This document shows, one piece after another, positions 1-10,566 of a stretch of 50,398 nt of DNA. Below the pieces are notes generated by a model. The model was not told the DNA's origin, ran no database searches, and saw nothing but the letters and a program-made list of their open reading frames with translations. The stretch lies in the NCBI GenBank assembly GCA_025782575.1, contig JALGYY010000040.1, positions 1 to 50,398 of the forward strand, written 5' to 3'. A program made the position numbers and the translations under genes. Every line of letters starts with the position of its first letter. Positions within the stretch are counted from its first letter, which is position 1. Origin of the DNA: a bacterium (GTDB taxonomy: Bacteria; Orphanbacterota; Orphanbacteria; Orphanbacterales; Orphanbacteraceae).

Positions 1-371
1 CTTCTCAATTTCGGCAAATGTCTTTCCGGAGACCGATCAGAGAATCTCTTCCGGATTGCCCTCCGCCAGGAGACGGGCGATCTTGGCGAGGCCACACACG
101 GTGATCCTGCGATCCACCAGGAGCATTCTTGCCGCGGGGAGTTTTTTCATACATCTGGCAGCGGAGATGAACCGCCCCGCTTTGGATGGGGAGTAGCGCC
201 AGCGGCAGGTGCAGAAGGCAAAAAGAGATGAGTAGCCTTCCTCCAAGTAGAGAGATCGCTTCTCGATTTCGTTCAGACGTTCGAGAATGGAAATCAGCAA
301 TGTATGTTCGTTCCGAACCGCACTTCTTGAATAACCGCATTGTTGGAAAGCTGCTCGATCGATCGCTTCAT
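1..371 (-). pseudogene. HNH endonuclease family protein, decayed, partial
   Basis: Reading leftwards from an ATG at 369-371 with a strong AGGAGG-type ribosome site just upstream, the peptide begins MKRSIEQLSNNAVIQEV, then needs a one-base shift near 319-320 to continue as RNEHTLLISILERLNEIEK and RSLYLEEGYSSLFAFC. This is the N-terminal helical domain usual in a large family of HNH endonucleases (YLxxGYSSLFxYC, then a row of helices). An in-frame TGA at 37-39 follows NPEEIL, yet the family pattern goes on after it (SVSGKTFAEIEK) to the window edge. The HNH domain itself would lie outside the window. One frameshift plus one nonsense codon argue for a pseudogene. The family assignment is from pattern recognition, fairly sure. 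Confidence 0.6.
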
Positions 372-1072
372 CCTTTCCCCCCTCCTGTCCACCCATGTCG
401 TTCCAAGCCCCACAGACATTCTAACACCCCCTTTTTCGGCTTCGTGGGAGGCACGACAAGCGAAGTCGTCATTGATTTTGCAAAACGAAAGAGGAGATCG
501 CTTCCAATCGATTCTTGATAGAGAGAGGTCTTTTGAAAGGAATCCGGGGAGGTACCTGCGACAATGCAAACCGGCGAGGTCCAAAACGTGTCAAGCAATA
601 TTTATTGTAACCGATAGAAAAATTAAATTAATTGAAAACCAGGGCGGAACTACGGATCGGTGCCGTCAGGAAAACGCATACGTCTCCTGACAGCCCCCAG
701 ATTATTGGGACCGTGGCAGTTCGCATGGTTCAAGAGGCCGGCTGTTTTTCCGGCTTCGAGAGTACCTTTCCGGCGCACGAGCTGCGCTCGGGGAATGATC
801 GAATGATCAGAAGTGAGATGTATTCGCAGGTCGGTCAGCGCGGGCGATTTGCCACTTCCTTATGAGAGTCAGCTTGCGAAATTCGATGCCGCTGTCGTTC
901 TGGAGGCGATAAAGCAAACGCCGGATCGTGCGGGCCGCCGCCATCGTCGTGATCAGGCGACTGGCAGGGGGCGACTCGCCTCCCGGGCATTCGGTGAGAA
1001 GCCGCCGACAGCCCCGCGCCGGATGTAACTGCAGGGCTCCTGAGGAAGGGGCAACTCGCCCCGGTGCGCCGC
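372..1072. other. non-coding stretch, no gene recognised
   Basis: Only short overlapping open frames on both strands are present and none has a recognisable family pattern or a convincing ribosome site. A small GC hairpin (GGGGC, loop AACTC, GCCCC) lies at 1048-1062. I see nothing else that I can support. Confidence 0.5.
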
Positions 1073-1102
1073 TTGACCGCATAAAATGGCCTCTGATATG
1101 AT
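1073..1102 (+). promoter_or_regulatory. sigma70-like promoter of the giant Fn3 gene
   Basis: TTGACC at 1073-1078 and TATGAT at 1097-1102 are separated by 18 bases, close to the consensus -35/-10 pair. Transcription would begin near 1109 and leave a leader of about 155 bases before the ATG at 1265. The assignment rests on sequence match only, and in many lineages of this kind the housekeeping promoter consensus differs. Confidence 0.45.
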
Positions 1103-1264
1103 ATAGGCTGTGTGTCTCGCCGCGCTTCTCGAGTTCGCGTGACGAATCCTGTGAGACATGCGGCCAGGCGGGTCGACCCGATCGAGTCACTCTCCTTTCT
1201 CCCCGTCGATGGATCCGGGGATCCGCAGCATGATAGGCGCGGTCCTCAGGACAGGAAGATCCGG

Positions 1265-4200
1265 ATGCATCGCTTGACCCTCATTTTCATTGCTCTGGCT
1301 CTCGGGATTCCCGGGGCGGTGTCAGCCACGCTACCTGCGCCGACGAACGTCGTCGCTTCGACCGACTCATGCTGGGGGATCTACGTCTCCTGGGATGGCG
1401 TCGCTTTCGCCGATTCCTATGCGGTGATGAGCCCGGGCGATACGCTCTTCACCACCGACCTTTTTTATCGCGACCTATCCGTGCTGCCGGGCGCGAGCGT
1501 GACATACAATATCGCGGGTATCGATACGACCGGATTCGGGCTCTTCGGTTCCGCGCAGGGGACCCGTCGAGACGCGCCTCCACCGCCCGCTTCCGTGACG
1601 GCAAGCGACGATTCCTGCGGGGTTATCCAGATTGACTGGCTTGCCGCTGCGGACGCCGACTCTTATCGGGTCTTCCGAAATGGCGTGCCTCAGGTAGTCA
1701 TCGTTTCGCCGACTTTGAGCTTCAGGGACACACTCTCTCTTCCCGGCAAGTATGAGTACAGCGTGGCGGCGCTCAACGAATGCGGCCAGTCCGTAACCGT
1801 TTCCGATTCAGGAGGGAGACTGGAAGATCCGCCGCCGGTTCCGGCCGGCCTCACCACATCGACCGATCGATGTGACGGGGTTCTCCTCAGCTGGTCAGAC
1901 GTAGCGGGAGAGGATGGCTACTATCTCTATAGAGACGGCACTCCGATCGACACATTGCCGGCCAATTCGATCAGCAGGCTCGACGGTACATCACCCGCCG
2001 GTGTGCTGCTCAGCTATCAGATCGCGGCGTTCAACACATGTGAACCGGCACCCTCGCTTTCGCCGGCCGAAAACGGTTTTCGAAATCTCCCGGCGCCGGA
2101 TGGGATCGGCGTACTGCTTGCGACGACCGATCTCTGTACAGGAGTGCAGCTCACCTGGGGTGACGTAGACCGCGAAGACGGTTATGTGATCGAGCGGGAC
2201 AGCTCACCGATCGATACAGTTGCTGCCGATGCCATCGCCTATCTTGACGTGAGTGCGGTGTCGGGTATTGCGTACACCTATCGTGTGGGGCCGTTCAACT
2301 CCTGCTCGTCCGGGCCGGTCTACGGTGCGGGCACGGGAGGGAGCCGCGCGGCCGCCGCCCCTGCCGCGCCTTCCGTAGTTACGGCGAGCGATACGAGTTG
2401 CAGCCTGGTCCGTCTGGACTGGACCGCCTCGGTCGACGCCGATACGTATCATGTCTATCGTGACAATCTATTGATTGCGACGCTCTTGTCTCCCACCCTC
2501 TCTCTCGTCGATACGATCGGATCGGGGAGTTACCTGTACGGCGTTGCCGCGGGGAACAGCTGCGGCTTGTCTGATTCGACAACCGCAACAGGAACCGTGC
2601 TTCCCGGACCGCCGGTCCAACCGAGCGGACTGGTTGCGTCCGACACTTCCTGTGCAGCGGTCTTTCTCTTCTGGAACTCATCGGCGGATGCTGCGGATTA
2701 CGATGTCTTTCGAGACCATGCGTTTCTGGCCACGGTAACGGACACGTTCTATCAGGACTCCCCCGGTTCGGGAACTTTTACCTATAGTGTGATCGCCTCG
2801 AACAGCTGCGGCGAATCGGACACTACATTCGACAGCGGAACCGTCTTGCCCGGCGCACCCGCAGCTCCGGTAACGCTCGCGGCGAGTGATACGAGTTGTG
2901 TTCTCGTTCGACTCGACTGGAGCGTCTCGGCGGGCGCCGACAGCTATCGTGTTTATCGCGATAACCTGCTTCTCGCTACTCTCCCGTCGACCGCCCTCTT
3001 CTATGAAGATACGATCGGTTCGGGGACCTATGTCTATGGTGTTGCCGCGGGGAACAGTTGCGGCTGGTCCGATTCGACGACCGCTGCAGGAGCGGTGCTT
3101 CCCGGAGCCCCTGCCGGGCCAAGTCTCCTGACCGCATCCGACGACTCATGCTCTGCGGTTTTTCTCTTCTGGGACTCATCGGTCGGCGCCGATGACTACA
3201 AAGTCTTTCGAAACAATCTTCTTCTCGCCACAGTAACGGACACGTTTTATCAGGACTCTCCCGGTGCGGGAACCTACGTCTACGGCGTGACCGCCACAAA
3301 CAATTGCGGCGAATCGGATACCACCTTCGATTCGGGAACGCAGCCGGCGGGAGCGCCGCCACAGGTAGTGATCGACAGTGTTTCTCTCGATCGATGTGAC
3401 GGCATTCTTGTTCTCTGGAGCGATGTGAGTGACGAAGAGGGCTACTACATCTATCGAAGCGGGCTCCCCTTCGATACGCTCGCCGCGAATGCGACGAGTT
3501 ATCTTGATGTGACAGCTCCCGCTGGGGAGACAGTGGCCTATCGCGTGGGGGGCTTCAACACATGTACGCCGGCAGGCGTTCTCTCGGTCGCCGTCAATGG
3601 ATCAAGGCTTCTTCCCCCCCCCGACGCGCCTGCCGGATTCGACGCTTCAGGAAACGATTGTAACGGTGTTCTTCTCACCTGGACCGATGTTATCGGGGAA
3701 GACGGATACGTGGTGGAGCGGGATAATATCCTGATCGACACACTGGCGGCCGATCTTTCTTCCTGGCTCGATACGACAGCTGTGGCGCCCGTGAGTTACA
3801 CGTATCGCATCGGGGCTTTCAACGGCTGCACGATCGCGCCCGTGATGAGCGTTTCGGATATAGGGAGAAGGCAACCGGGTGCGCCAGATTCGCCGGCTAC
3901 CGTGAACGCAAGCGACGATTCATGCGGCGTTGTGCGGGTGGAGTGGACAGCGTCGGCGAGCGCGGAATCCTATTCGGTAGTTCGAGATGCCACGCCGATC
4001 GCAACGGTCGGGGCAGGCCAGCTCGTGTTTCGCGACACGCTCGCCACCGCCGGAACGTATACATATGGGGTAACGGCAGCAAACGTCTGCGGAACCTCGC
4101 CCGCCACAACCGATTCCGGGACAAGACTTCCTGACGCGCCTCTTCTCCCCGGCAGCCTCGCGGCGACGAACGATTCTTGCGATGGAGTGATCATCACGTG

Positions 4201-7200
4201 GGACGACGTAGTCGGAGAGGGTGGTTACGCACTCTATCGGGACGGCGATACGCTCGTCGTTCTGGCAGCCGACGTAATCAGCTACACGGACGGATCGGCG
4301 CTGCCGGGATCTACTTATTCCTATCAGATCGGTGCGTTCAACTTTTGCGAGCCCGACCCGGTGCTGACGACATCCGTGACCGGTGGACGTCCTGCTACAA
4401 CGCTCGAGGTCACCTTGCTCGTCGCATCGAGCGACTCGTGCGGCCTGGTTCGGATTGCATGGTCGGGTGCTCCAAACGATACGGCCTACGCGGTTTATCG
4501 GGGAAATACATTTCTGGGACTCACAAGCAGCGAGTTCTATCGGGACACGGCTGCACCCGCAGGGACCCACACATACTGGGTGGCTGCGCGAGGTGCCTGC
4601 GGCTCATCCGACTCGATCTCCGTTGCCGGCACACGGCCGCCTGACGCGCCGGCCGCCCCCTCGATCCTGACAGCGAGTGAAGATTCCTGTGGTGCGGTCT
4701 ATCTCGTCTGGGATCTATCGGCGACGGCCGACTCCTACGCGGTCTATCGCGAAGGTGCGTTTCTCGCCGGAACGACCGGCCTCTCTCTCATCGATACGCC
4801 GGGAGAGGGGACATTCTCCTACGGGGTGGAGGCGGTGAACGGTTGCGGCGTTTCCGCGATGACGGGAGATTCAGGGACCGTTCCAGCCATTCCTTCTATT
4901 CCTGCAGGTCTGGTCGCTTCGAATGATCGTTGTGACGGCATCGAGTTGAACTGGAACGATGTTACGGATGAAACAGGCTACTACGTGTACCGAGGCGTTA
5001 CGGTGATCGATACGGTCTCCGCAGGGATCACGACTTATCTCGACTTGGACGCAGAGACCGGTATTCCCGTCGTCTATCGTGTGGCGGCCTTCAATCTTTG
5101 CGCGCTCCTTCCGACGCTTTCCGATCCGGCTGAAGGGGCCAGGCTTCTTCCCGCACCCGACCCCGTTACGGGACTGATAGCCGGTACGGATCATTGCGAC
5201 CATATCGAACTCCGCTGGGACGACGTCGAACGTGAAGATGGGTATTCGATCGAACGGGATGGGGCGCCCGTTGATACGTTGTCGGCCGAAACGGACTTCT
5301 GGTTCGATCTCTCCGCACTCCCGGGAGCATCCCACGATTACAGCGTGATCCCGTTCAATTCCTGTCCCGTAATCGGCCCGGTCGATCATGACACCGTTAC
5401 AGGAAGTCGACTTTGGGATACGCCCGATTCCGTCACCAGCTTCACGGCGAGCACGGATTCCTGTGGTCTCATTCGGCTCGAGTGGATTACTTCGCCTAAA
5501 GCAGACTCCATTCTCATCGTGCGAAACGGGATCGTCACGATCGATACGATTCCGGCCACCACGACTTTCTATCGAGATACGGAAGCGATCCCCGGGAATC
5601 ACGTTTATACGATTCTCGCTTTCAATCAGTGCGGGACGTCTCTCGCTGCGGAAGCACATGGAACGCGTCTACCCGATCCGCCGGCTGTGCCGGACGGAAT
5701 TGCCGCATCGCTCGATTCATGCAACGGCATTCGAATCGATTGGAACGATGTGCAGGATGAGCAGGGGTACACCATTTATCGTGACGGTTCGTTGATCGAC
5801 AGCGTCGGCGCCGGAGTCAATTCGTATTTTGACGGTGGGGCGATTCCGGGAGGGACCCACTCCTATCAGGTGGCGGCCTGGAATCTGTGCGAGTTCGATC
5901 CGGTGCTCTCCGCATCGGCCGACGGTTTCCGATTGACCGCTCCGGACACGGTGATGTCGCTGACCGCCGTAGACAGCTGCCGGGGTGTCTTTCTTCTCTG
6001 GCCCGACGTCGACCTGGAAGACGGCTATCTCGTCACGCGGGACGGCGACTCGATCGCCACTCTGTCGAGGGATATCGCCGGCTACATCGACACGGGCGTG
6101 GCCGTCAACGTGGAACACACTTATCAGGTGCGGCCATTCAACGCCTGTTCAGGCGGTCCCGTATTCGGCGGGCCCAAGGCGACCGGCCGGCGATTGTTCG
6201 GCCCACCCGATCCGCCCGCACTCGTCACAGCCGGTGACGACGAATGCGATTTCGTCAGGATCGAATGGGACATATCACTGAACGCAACCAGCTACGATGT
6301 GTTTCGTGACGGCGCCTGGATCGATTCGGTCGGTTCGTCAGAGCTTCCGATATTCATCGACGCCGTAGCTCCCCCCGGGACCTATTCCTACTCGGTGGCT
6401 GCCAGGAATTCCTGCGGGTCGTCTTCGAGAGTTTCGGATGATGGCCGCCGCCGCGCCGGTCCCGGTGTACCGCAAAGCCCGAATGCGTCGGACAATCTGT
6501 GTGACGGTGTCTTAATCACGTGGGACGAGGCAATCGGTGCTGAAAACTATTCGGTCCGTCGCGACGGTTCCCTGGTTGCGAGCGGCCTGCCGTTCGGCCA
6601 GCTCCAGTACCTCGACAACGGTGTCGAAGGCGATGTCCAACATACTTATGTAATTGAGGCTGTCAACGCCTGCGGCACGGCGAACAGCACCGCCGTCATC
6701 GGATCGCGTCTTATCGGCGCTCCCCAGGCCCCCTCGAATGTCGTTGCATCACAGAATCTTTGCAACGATGTGAAAATCACGTGGAGCATTTCAGGTCCCA
6801 CAGACGATATTATCGGGTTCGAAATCGCCCGTGATACGGCGGGCGGTACTCTTTACGTGCCCCTCGATACTGTCAATGTCGGATCGCTCGAGTTTACGGA
6901 CATGCCCGCTCCCGGTGCATGGGACTACCTGGTTCGGACGATCAATCAGTGCGGTGCGTCACCGATCGATACGCCGGCGAGAGGAATCAGGCTGGGACCG
7001 CCGGAGGCGCCGCAGTTTGCCGACAACGACGACAAGGAAATCTGTGAGGGGAGTTCGGCCGTCCTTACATGGAACGCAGTCGACCTGGCGACATCTTACA
7101 CCGTCTTCCAGAACGGGAGCGCCCGACCGACGGGGAGCAATACTTCGTTCGAGTTTGTCGGAACAAGTGTCGGTTCGTTTGTGTTTCAAGTTCGTGCAGA

Positions 7201-10200
7201 CGGTGTCTGTGGGTCAAGCGGCCGGAGCGATACGGTTCATGTCGTTGTTACCTCACTTCCGGAGCCACCGACCAGCGCGGCGGCGACTCAGAATGAGTGT
7301 GGCGTCGTACTTCTTTCGTGGAAGCGGGGGAGAGACTCGGATACATGGATCACGATCGACGACGGTGATTCGCTTTATCTCGGCCAGGTCGAGTCGTTCG
7401 TCGACTCAATGCCCGAAGGGGGATCCCGCTCCTATCAGTTCGGCAGCTACAATGCCTGCGATACGCTTGCCGAAGCGTTCGAGATCGTAGGCAGCGCATT
7501 TCCCCTTTCCATCAGTGAGCCGACGGCGGTATTGGCCACCGATAACCGATGTGACACGGTAGTGGTGACGTGGTCGTGGGCAGGTCCGGACGACGAAGGG
7601 GTCACATTCCAGGTGGCTCGTTACGACGGCGTCCAGAAGAAGATCCTCGAAATCGTTCCGGCGGGTGCCGAGTATCGCGTGGCTGATGTGCCGCCGGACG
7701 GCGAATCTCATCAGTACACTGTGGAAACCGTAAGCGGCTGCGCCATGTCGGATGAGATCGCCAATCAGGGAAGGGCGCTTCGTAAACCGGTAAAGGTCAC
7801 ATGGATCAGCCAGGACCAGTCAACGTGCGTCTCCCAGCCGTTCAACCTGACCTGGGAAGTGATCGGCAATGCCGATGATTACATCGTTTTTCTGGGGGGG
7901 ACGGCGAGAGACACGACGAGCCAGTCGAGCTGGCTGGCCGCCCTCTTCGAGCCTGGAGATTATGAGTTCGTGATTCGCGCCATGAATGAGTGCGGACTCG
8001 GTCCGATGAGCGATTCTCAGGTCGTGACTCTTACCAATCCGCCGTCGGCACCGACGCAGGTCGTTCTCGACAGCAGCGCGTGCGACTCGGTCCGGATCTC
8101 CTGGAGCCCGCAGGTGGATAGCGTAATCGTGACGCGATCGGGGCTGGCGGCGCCGGTCTATGTCGGGCCTGGTGACGGCAGAGCCGCGGATCGTCCGGAG
8201 TCCGGGGCGACTTACCGTATCCGATCGTTCAATCAGTGCGGCGAATCGGAAGGGACCACGGTTTCCATCGGCCTGCCGCTGCTGAGTCCTCCGGCGCCTA
8301 TCTCTGTCACGGCGACGAACGGATTCTGCGATTCAGTCGTGATTACCTGGAGTCTGCCGCAGACAAACATCCCGACCGAGGAACTCTCCATTACGAGGAC
8401 AAGAGGGGGATCAACCTCGATTATAGTCGAGGGGCTCGCCCCTTCGCTCCGGCGACATGTCGACCACGGGGGGAGCGGCGAATACACATACGAAGTCGTT
8501 GCAGGGAACGAATGCGGCGTATCGATTCCGGGCGAAACCTCCGGCGATGTGGGAGCGTTCCTCCCATCCACCGGGCGCGTCTCGATCGATCCTGTGTCCG
8601 ATACATTGGCCTGCGTCAGCAGCAGCTTCCGTCTCGTCTGGAGTCCTGTGGATGGGGCCGAATCGTATCGGATCTGGGAGGGAGGGAGTGACGTGCTGAT
8701 CGACTTCGTGCTGGGCGAGACGAGTGTGGATGTTCTTGCGCCGTCGCAGGGCGATCAGTTCTTCCAGGTACAGGCGTTCGGCGAGTGTGGCGGCGGAGAG
8801 AGAAGCGAACTCTGGAAAGTATCTGTGGCGGCACTCCCCGGCCGGCCTCTCGAGTTCCGGGCAAGCCAGGAACTTTGCGGTGAAATCGAACTCGAGTGGG
8901 CCCGTTCCCCATTTCCCATCGACGGAGTTCGGGTCTATCGGAGTGGGGAGGCTATCGGCTTTGCCCCTTATCCCGACACGACCTGGTCCGATACTGATGT
9001 ATTGGCCGGTGCCGAGCATGACTACTCCGTGCAAGCTGAAGGGCGCTGCGGAATTTCAGCGCGGTCGGCTGAAGTTTCGGGCACGTCGATTCCCGGGCTC
9101 GATCCGCCGGTCTTGAGCGGGCCACCGTCGGGTGCGGCCGGCCTCCCCATTCCAGTGACGTTCAGTTGGAATCCGATTGATGAGGCACTGGGGTACCGGT
9201 TCGAAATCGAGCACCAGGAGACGGGTCTTACTGTGGTGGACACTCTTATCCCTGCCGATCCATCCGTGACCGTCCGCGCTCTCGAGTTGGGAGAGCCCTA
9301 CTTCTGGCGTGTGGCCACCGTCGGCGATTGCGGCCCGGGTGAGCCTTCCGGCTGGCGGGTGTTCCAGACTCTCGCCAGTGCTCCGGCCGTGCTGGCGAGC
9401 GATCCGGCGAACTTCTCTCTGAACGTTCCGGTTGACGCCGTCATTCGGGTGACGTTCAACCTGCCGATCGATCCGGCGAGTCTCGGTGGAGCGGTTCTCC
9501 GTCTCGGAAACGACGAAATCCCGGGGACGCCCAGCCTGGAAGAGGGTGGGAGCCGACTCGTGTTCGATCCGGTTGACAGCCTGCAGTTCAATCAGACTTA
9601 TGTACTGTTCGTCAGTGAACTTCATGATGTGTTCGGCCGGCCCCTTGGAGGCGTGGCGCCGATCACGTTCACCACGGTGCCAGGCAAGAAGCCGGTGGGC
9701 GATCTGGATGGAGACTTCCAAAGAAGTCCGGCCGACGCCGCTTACGCAGTCGATGTCATCATCGGCGGGCTGCCTGACGGATCGTATGACGAAGCCCTGC
9801 TCGATCTGAACGGGGACGGGCGCTTCACCGTGGCCGATCTCGTCTTTCTGGGCCGGTTGATCGTGAACGAAGGGGTTGTCCTTCTTCCTGAGGGGGGCAA
9901 GCGGGAGACGGCGCCGGTCGAGCTCCGGCTCGAACCGTCGGGGGATGACATCTATCGCGTCACGTTGCGGGCGGACCTGCCGTTCCGGGCGACGGGCGGA
10001 TACTGGGATCTGATCTGGCCGGAGAGAGTGCGCCTGATCGACGGAATTACCGACGGAGATCCGGCTTCCACCGCCGACATCTGGCACAGCTTCGCCGGGA
10101 ACCGTCTCCGTCTGCTTGTCGCCGCGCCGGACGGCCACGATCTTTCGTTCTCATTTCTGGTGCACGCCGACCGTATGCCCGAGTCGGTTCATGTCGCGGA

Positions 10201-10558
10201 GTTTATTGGCACGGATGAAAATGGTGAGGACCGTCGACTGGCACCCCAGACGGGCGATCGCATTCCCGTAACATCGACCGGCGTGATCCTGCTCGCTCGA
10301 AACCGGCCGAACCCGTTCAATCCCACGACCGAGATTCGATACTTCCTGCCTTATCCGGCTCCGGTTCGGGTCGAAGTATTCGATCTCACCGGCAGAAGTG
10401 TCGCCATACTGGTGGATGGACCGATCGGATCTGGCTGGCAGTCTACCGTCTGGAACGGGGAGTCGAGTGAAGGTACGGAAAGTGTGTCCGGAATCTACTT
10501 CGCGCGGCTCACGACGGGGGCGACCACTCACACCGTGCGCATGGTTCTCATACGATAG
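1265..10558 (+). CDS. giant secreted multi-repeat Fn3-like protein with dockerin and FlgD-like tail
   Basis: The ATG at 1265 is preferred over the upstream-extended frame from 1112 because it has an AGGAAG ribosome site seven bases upstream and starts a clear signal peptide (MHRLTLIFIALALGIPGAVSA). The mature 3,097-residue product holds about 31 fibronectin-III-like repeats of 85-95 residues (residues about 24-2705). Nearly all carry a Cys in the B strand (DSCxxVxLxW) and a second near the F strand (NxCG), probably one disulfide per repeat. Then follow a Big_5 Ig-like domain (about 2707-2805), a dockerin-like pair of calcium loops (DLDGD, DLNGDG; about 2811-2868), a cohesin-like beta domain, and an FlgD-like C-terminal module (about 3012-3097, NPFNPTTEIRYFLP) used in sorting or anchoring in FCB-type bacteria. 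It is probably an extracellular adhesin or matrix protein; substrate unknown. Confidence 0.9.
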   Translation: MHRLTLIFIALALGIPGAVSATLPAPTNVVASTDSCWGIYVSWDGVAFADSYAVMSPGDTLFTTDLFYRDLSVLPGASVTYNIAGIDTTGFGLFGSAQGTRRDAPPPPASVTASDDSCGVIQIDWLAAADADSYRVFRNGVPQVVIVSPTLSFRDTLSLPGKYEYSVAALNECGQSVTVSDSGGRLEDPPPVPAGLTTSTDRCDGVLLSWSDVAGEDGYYLYRDGTPIDTLPANSISRLDGTSPAGVLLSYQIAAFNTCEPAPSLSPAENGFRNLPAPDGIGVLLATTDLCTGVQLTWGDVDREDGYVIERDSSPIDTVAADAIAYLDVSAVSGIAYTYRVGPFNSCSSGPVYGAGTGGSRAAAAPAAPSVVTASDTSCSLVRLDWTASVDADTYHVYRDNLLIATLLSPTLSLVDTIGSGSYLYGVAAGNSCGLSDSTTATGTVLPGPPVQPSGLVASDTSCAAVFLFWNSSADAADYDVFRDHAFLATVTDTFYQDSPGSGTFTYSVIASNSCGESDTTFDSGTVLPGAPAAPVTLAASDTSCVLVRLDWSVSAGADSYRVYRDNLLLATLPSTALFYEDTIGSGTYVYGVAAGNSCGWSDSTTAAGAVLPGAPAGPSLLTASDDSCSAVFLFWDSSVGADDYKVFRNNLLLATVTDTFYQDSPGAGTYVYGVTATNNCGESDTTFDSGTQPAGAPPQVVIDSVSLDRCDGILVLWSDVSDEEGYYIYRSGLPFDTLAANATSYLDVTAPAGETVAYRVGGFNTCTPAGVLSVAVNGSRLLPPPDAPAGFDASGNDCNGVLLTWTDVIGEDGYVVERDNILIDTLAADLSSWLDTTAVAPVSYTYRIGAFNGCTIAPVMSVSDIGRRQPGAPDSPATVNASDDSCGVVRVEWTASASAESYSVVRDATPIATVGAGQLVFRDTLATAGTYTYGVTAANVCGTSPATTDSGTRLPDAPLLPGSLAATNDSCDGVIITWDDVVGEGGYALYRDGDTLVVLAADVISYTDGSALPGSTYSYQIGAFNFCEPDPVLTTSVTGGRPATTLEVTLLVASSDSCGLVRIAWSGAPNDTAYAVYRGNTFLGLTSSEFYRDTAAPAGTHTYWVAARGACGSSDSISVAGTRPPDAPAAPSILTASEDSCGAVYLVWDLSATADSYAVYREGAFLAGTTGLSLIDTPGEGTFSYGVEAVNGCGVSAMTGDSGTVPAIPSIPAGLVASNDRCDGIELNWNDVTDETGYYVYRGVTVIDTVSAGITTYLDLDAETGIPVVYRVAAFNLCALLPTLSDPAEGARLLPAPDPVTGLIAGTDHCDHIELRWDDVEREDGYSIERDGAPVDTLSAETDFWFDLSALPGASHDYSVIPFNSCPVIGPVDHDTVTGSRLWDTPDSVTSFTASTDSCGLIRLEWITSPKADSILIVRNGIVTIDTIPATTTFYRDTEAIPGNHVYTILAFNQCGTSLAAEAHGTRLPDPPAVPDGIAASLDSCNGIRIDWNDVQDEQGYTIYRDGSLIDSVGAGVNSYFDGGAIPGGTHSYQVAAWNLCEFDPVLSASADGFRLTAPDTVMSLTAVDSCRGVFLLWPDVDLEDGYLVTRDGDSIATLSRDIAGYIDTGVAVNVEHTYQVRPFNACSGGPVFGGPKATGRRLFGPPDPPALVTAGDDECDFVRIEWDISLNATSYDVFRDGAWIDSVGSSELPIFIDAVAPPGTYSYSVAARNSCGSSSRVSDDGRRRAGPGVPQSPNASDNLCDGVLITWDEAIGAENYSVRRDGSLVASGLPFGQLQYLDNGVEGDVQHTYVIEAVNACGTANSTAVIGSRLIGAPQAPSNVVASQNLCNDVKITWSISGPTDDIIGFEIARDTAGGTLYVPLDTVNVGSLEFTDMPAPGAWDYLVRTINQCGASPIDTPARGIRLGPPEAPQFADNDDKEICEGSSAVLTWNAVDLATSYTVFQNGSARPTGSNTSFEFVGTSVGSFVFQVRADGVCGSSGRSDTVHVVVTSLPEPPTSAAATQNECGVVLLSWKRGRDSDTWITIDDGDSLYLGQVESFVDSMPEGGSRSYQFGSYNACDTLAEAFEIVGSAFPLSISEPTAVLATDNRCDTVVVTWSWAGPDDEGVTFQVARYDGVQKKILEIVPAGAEYRVADVPPDGESHQYTVETVSGCAMSDEIANQGRALRKPVKVTWISQDQSTCVSQPFNLTWEVIGNADDYIVFLGGTARDTTSQSSWLAALFEPGDYEFVIRAMNECGLGPMSDSQVVTLTNPPSAPTQVVLDSSACDSVRISWSPQVDSVIVTRSGLAAPVYVGPGDGRAADRPESGATYRIRSFNQCGESEGTTVSIGLPLLSPPAPISVTATNGFCDSVVITWSLPQTNIPTEELSITRTRGGSTSIIVEGLAPSLRRHVDHGGSGEYTYEVVAGNECGVSIPGETSGDVGAFLPSTGRVSIDPVSDTLACVSSSFRLVWSPVDGAESYRIWEGGSDVLIDFVLGETSVDVLAPSQGDQFFQVQAFGECGGGERSELWKVSVAALPGRPLEFRASQELCGEIELEWARSPFPIDGVRVYRSGEAIGFAPYPDTTWSDTDVLAGAEHDYSVQAEGRCGISARSAEVSGTSIPGLDPPVLSGPPSGAAGLPIPVTFSWNPIDEALGYRFEIEHQETGLTVVDTLIPADPSVTVRALELGEPYFWRVATVGDCGPGEPSGWRVFQTLASAPAVLASDPANFSLNVPVDAVIRVTFNLPIDPASLGGAVLRLGNDEIPGTPSLEEGGSRLVFDPVDSLQFNQTYVLFVSELHDVFGRPLGGVAPITFTTVPGKKPVGDLDGDFQRSPADAAYAVDVIIGGLPDGSYDEALLDLNGDGRFTVADLVFLGRLIVNEGVVLLPEGGKRETAPVELRLEPSGDDIYRVTLRADLPFRATGGYWDLIWPERVRLIDGITDGDPASTADIWHSFAGNRLRLLVAAPDGHDLSFSFLVHADRMPESVHVAEFIGTDENGEDRRLAPQTGDRIPVTSTGVILLARNRPNPFNPTTEIRYFLPYPAPVRVEVFDLTGRSVAILVDGPIGSGWQSTVWNGESSEGTESVSGIYFARLTTGATTHTVRMVLIR
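2383..3355 (+). repeat. tandem duplication of a two-Fn3 unit (about 498 bp period)
   Basis: Fn3 repeats 5 and 6 (from about 2383) and 7 and 8 (from about 2881) match each other pairwise much better than other repeats. Repeats 5 and 7 share VAAGNSCG and SDSTT, and repeats 6 and 8 share ATVTDTFYQDSPG, CGESDTTFDSG and FLFW. The pairs are offset by about 498 bases, so the gene grew here by a recent in-frame duplication of a two-domain block. Confidence 0.75.
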
Positions 10559-10566
10559 CCGCTTCC

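Noticed and set aside
37-39. UGA in the HNH gene as a second selenocysteine codon
   Set aside because: No Cys is expected at this position of the family, no good stem-loop follows, and the gene is also frameshifted.
1112-1264. N-terminal extension of the giant Fn3 protein
   Set aside because: The extension is basic and without pattern, while ATG 1265 has a ribosome site and begins a signal peptide.
9056-10138. 360-codon minus-strand open frame inside the giant Fn3 gene
   Set aside because: It is a shadow of biased GC-rich coding sequence; the plus frame encodes recognised domains.
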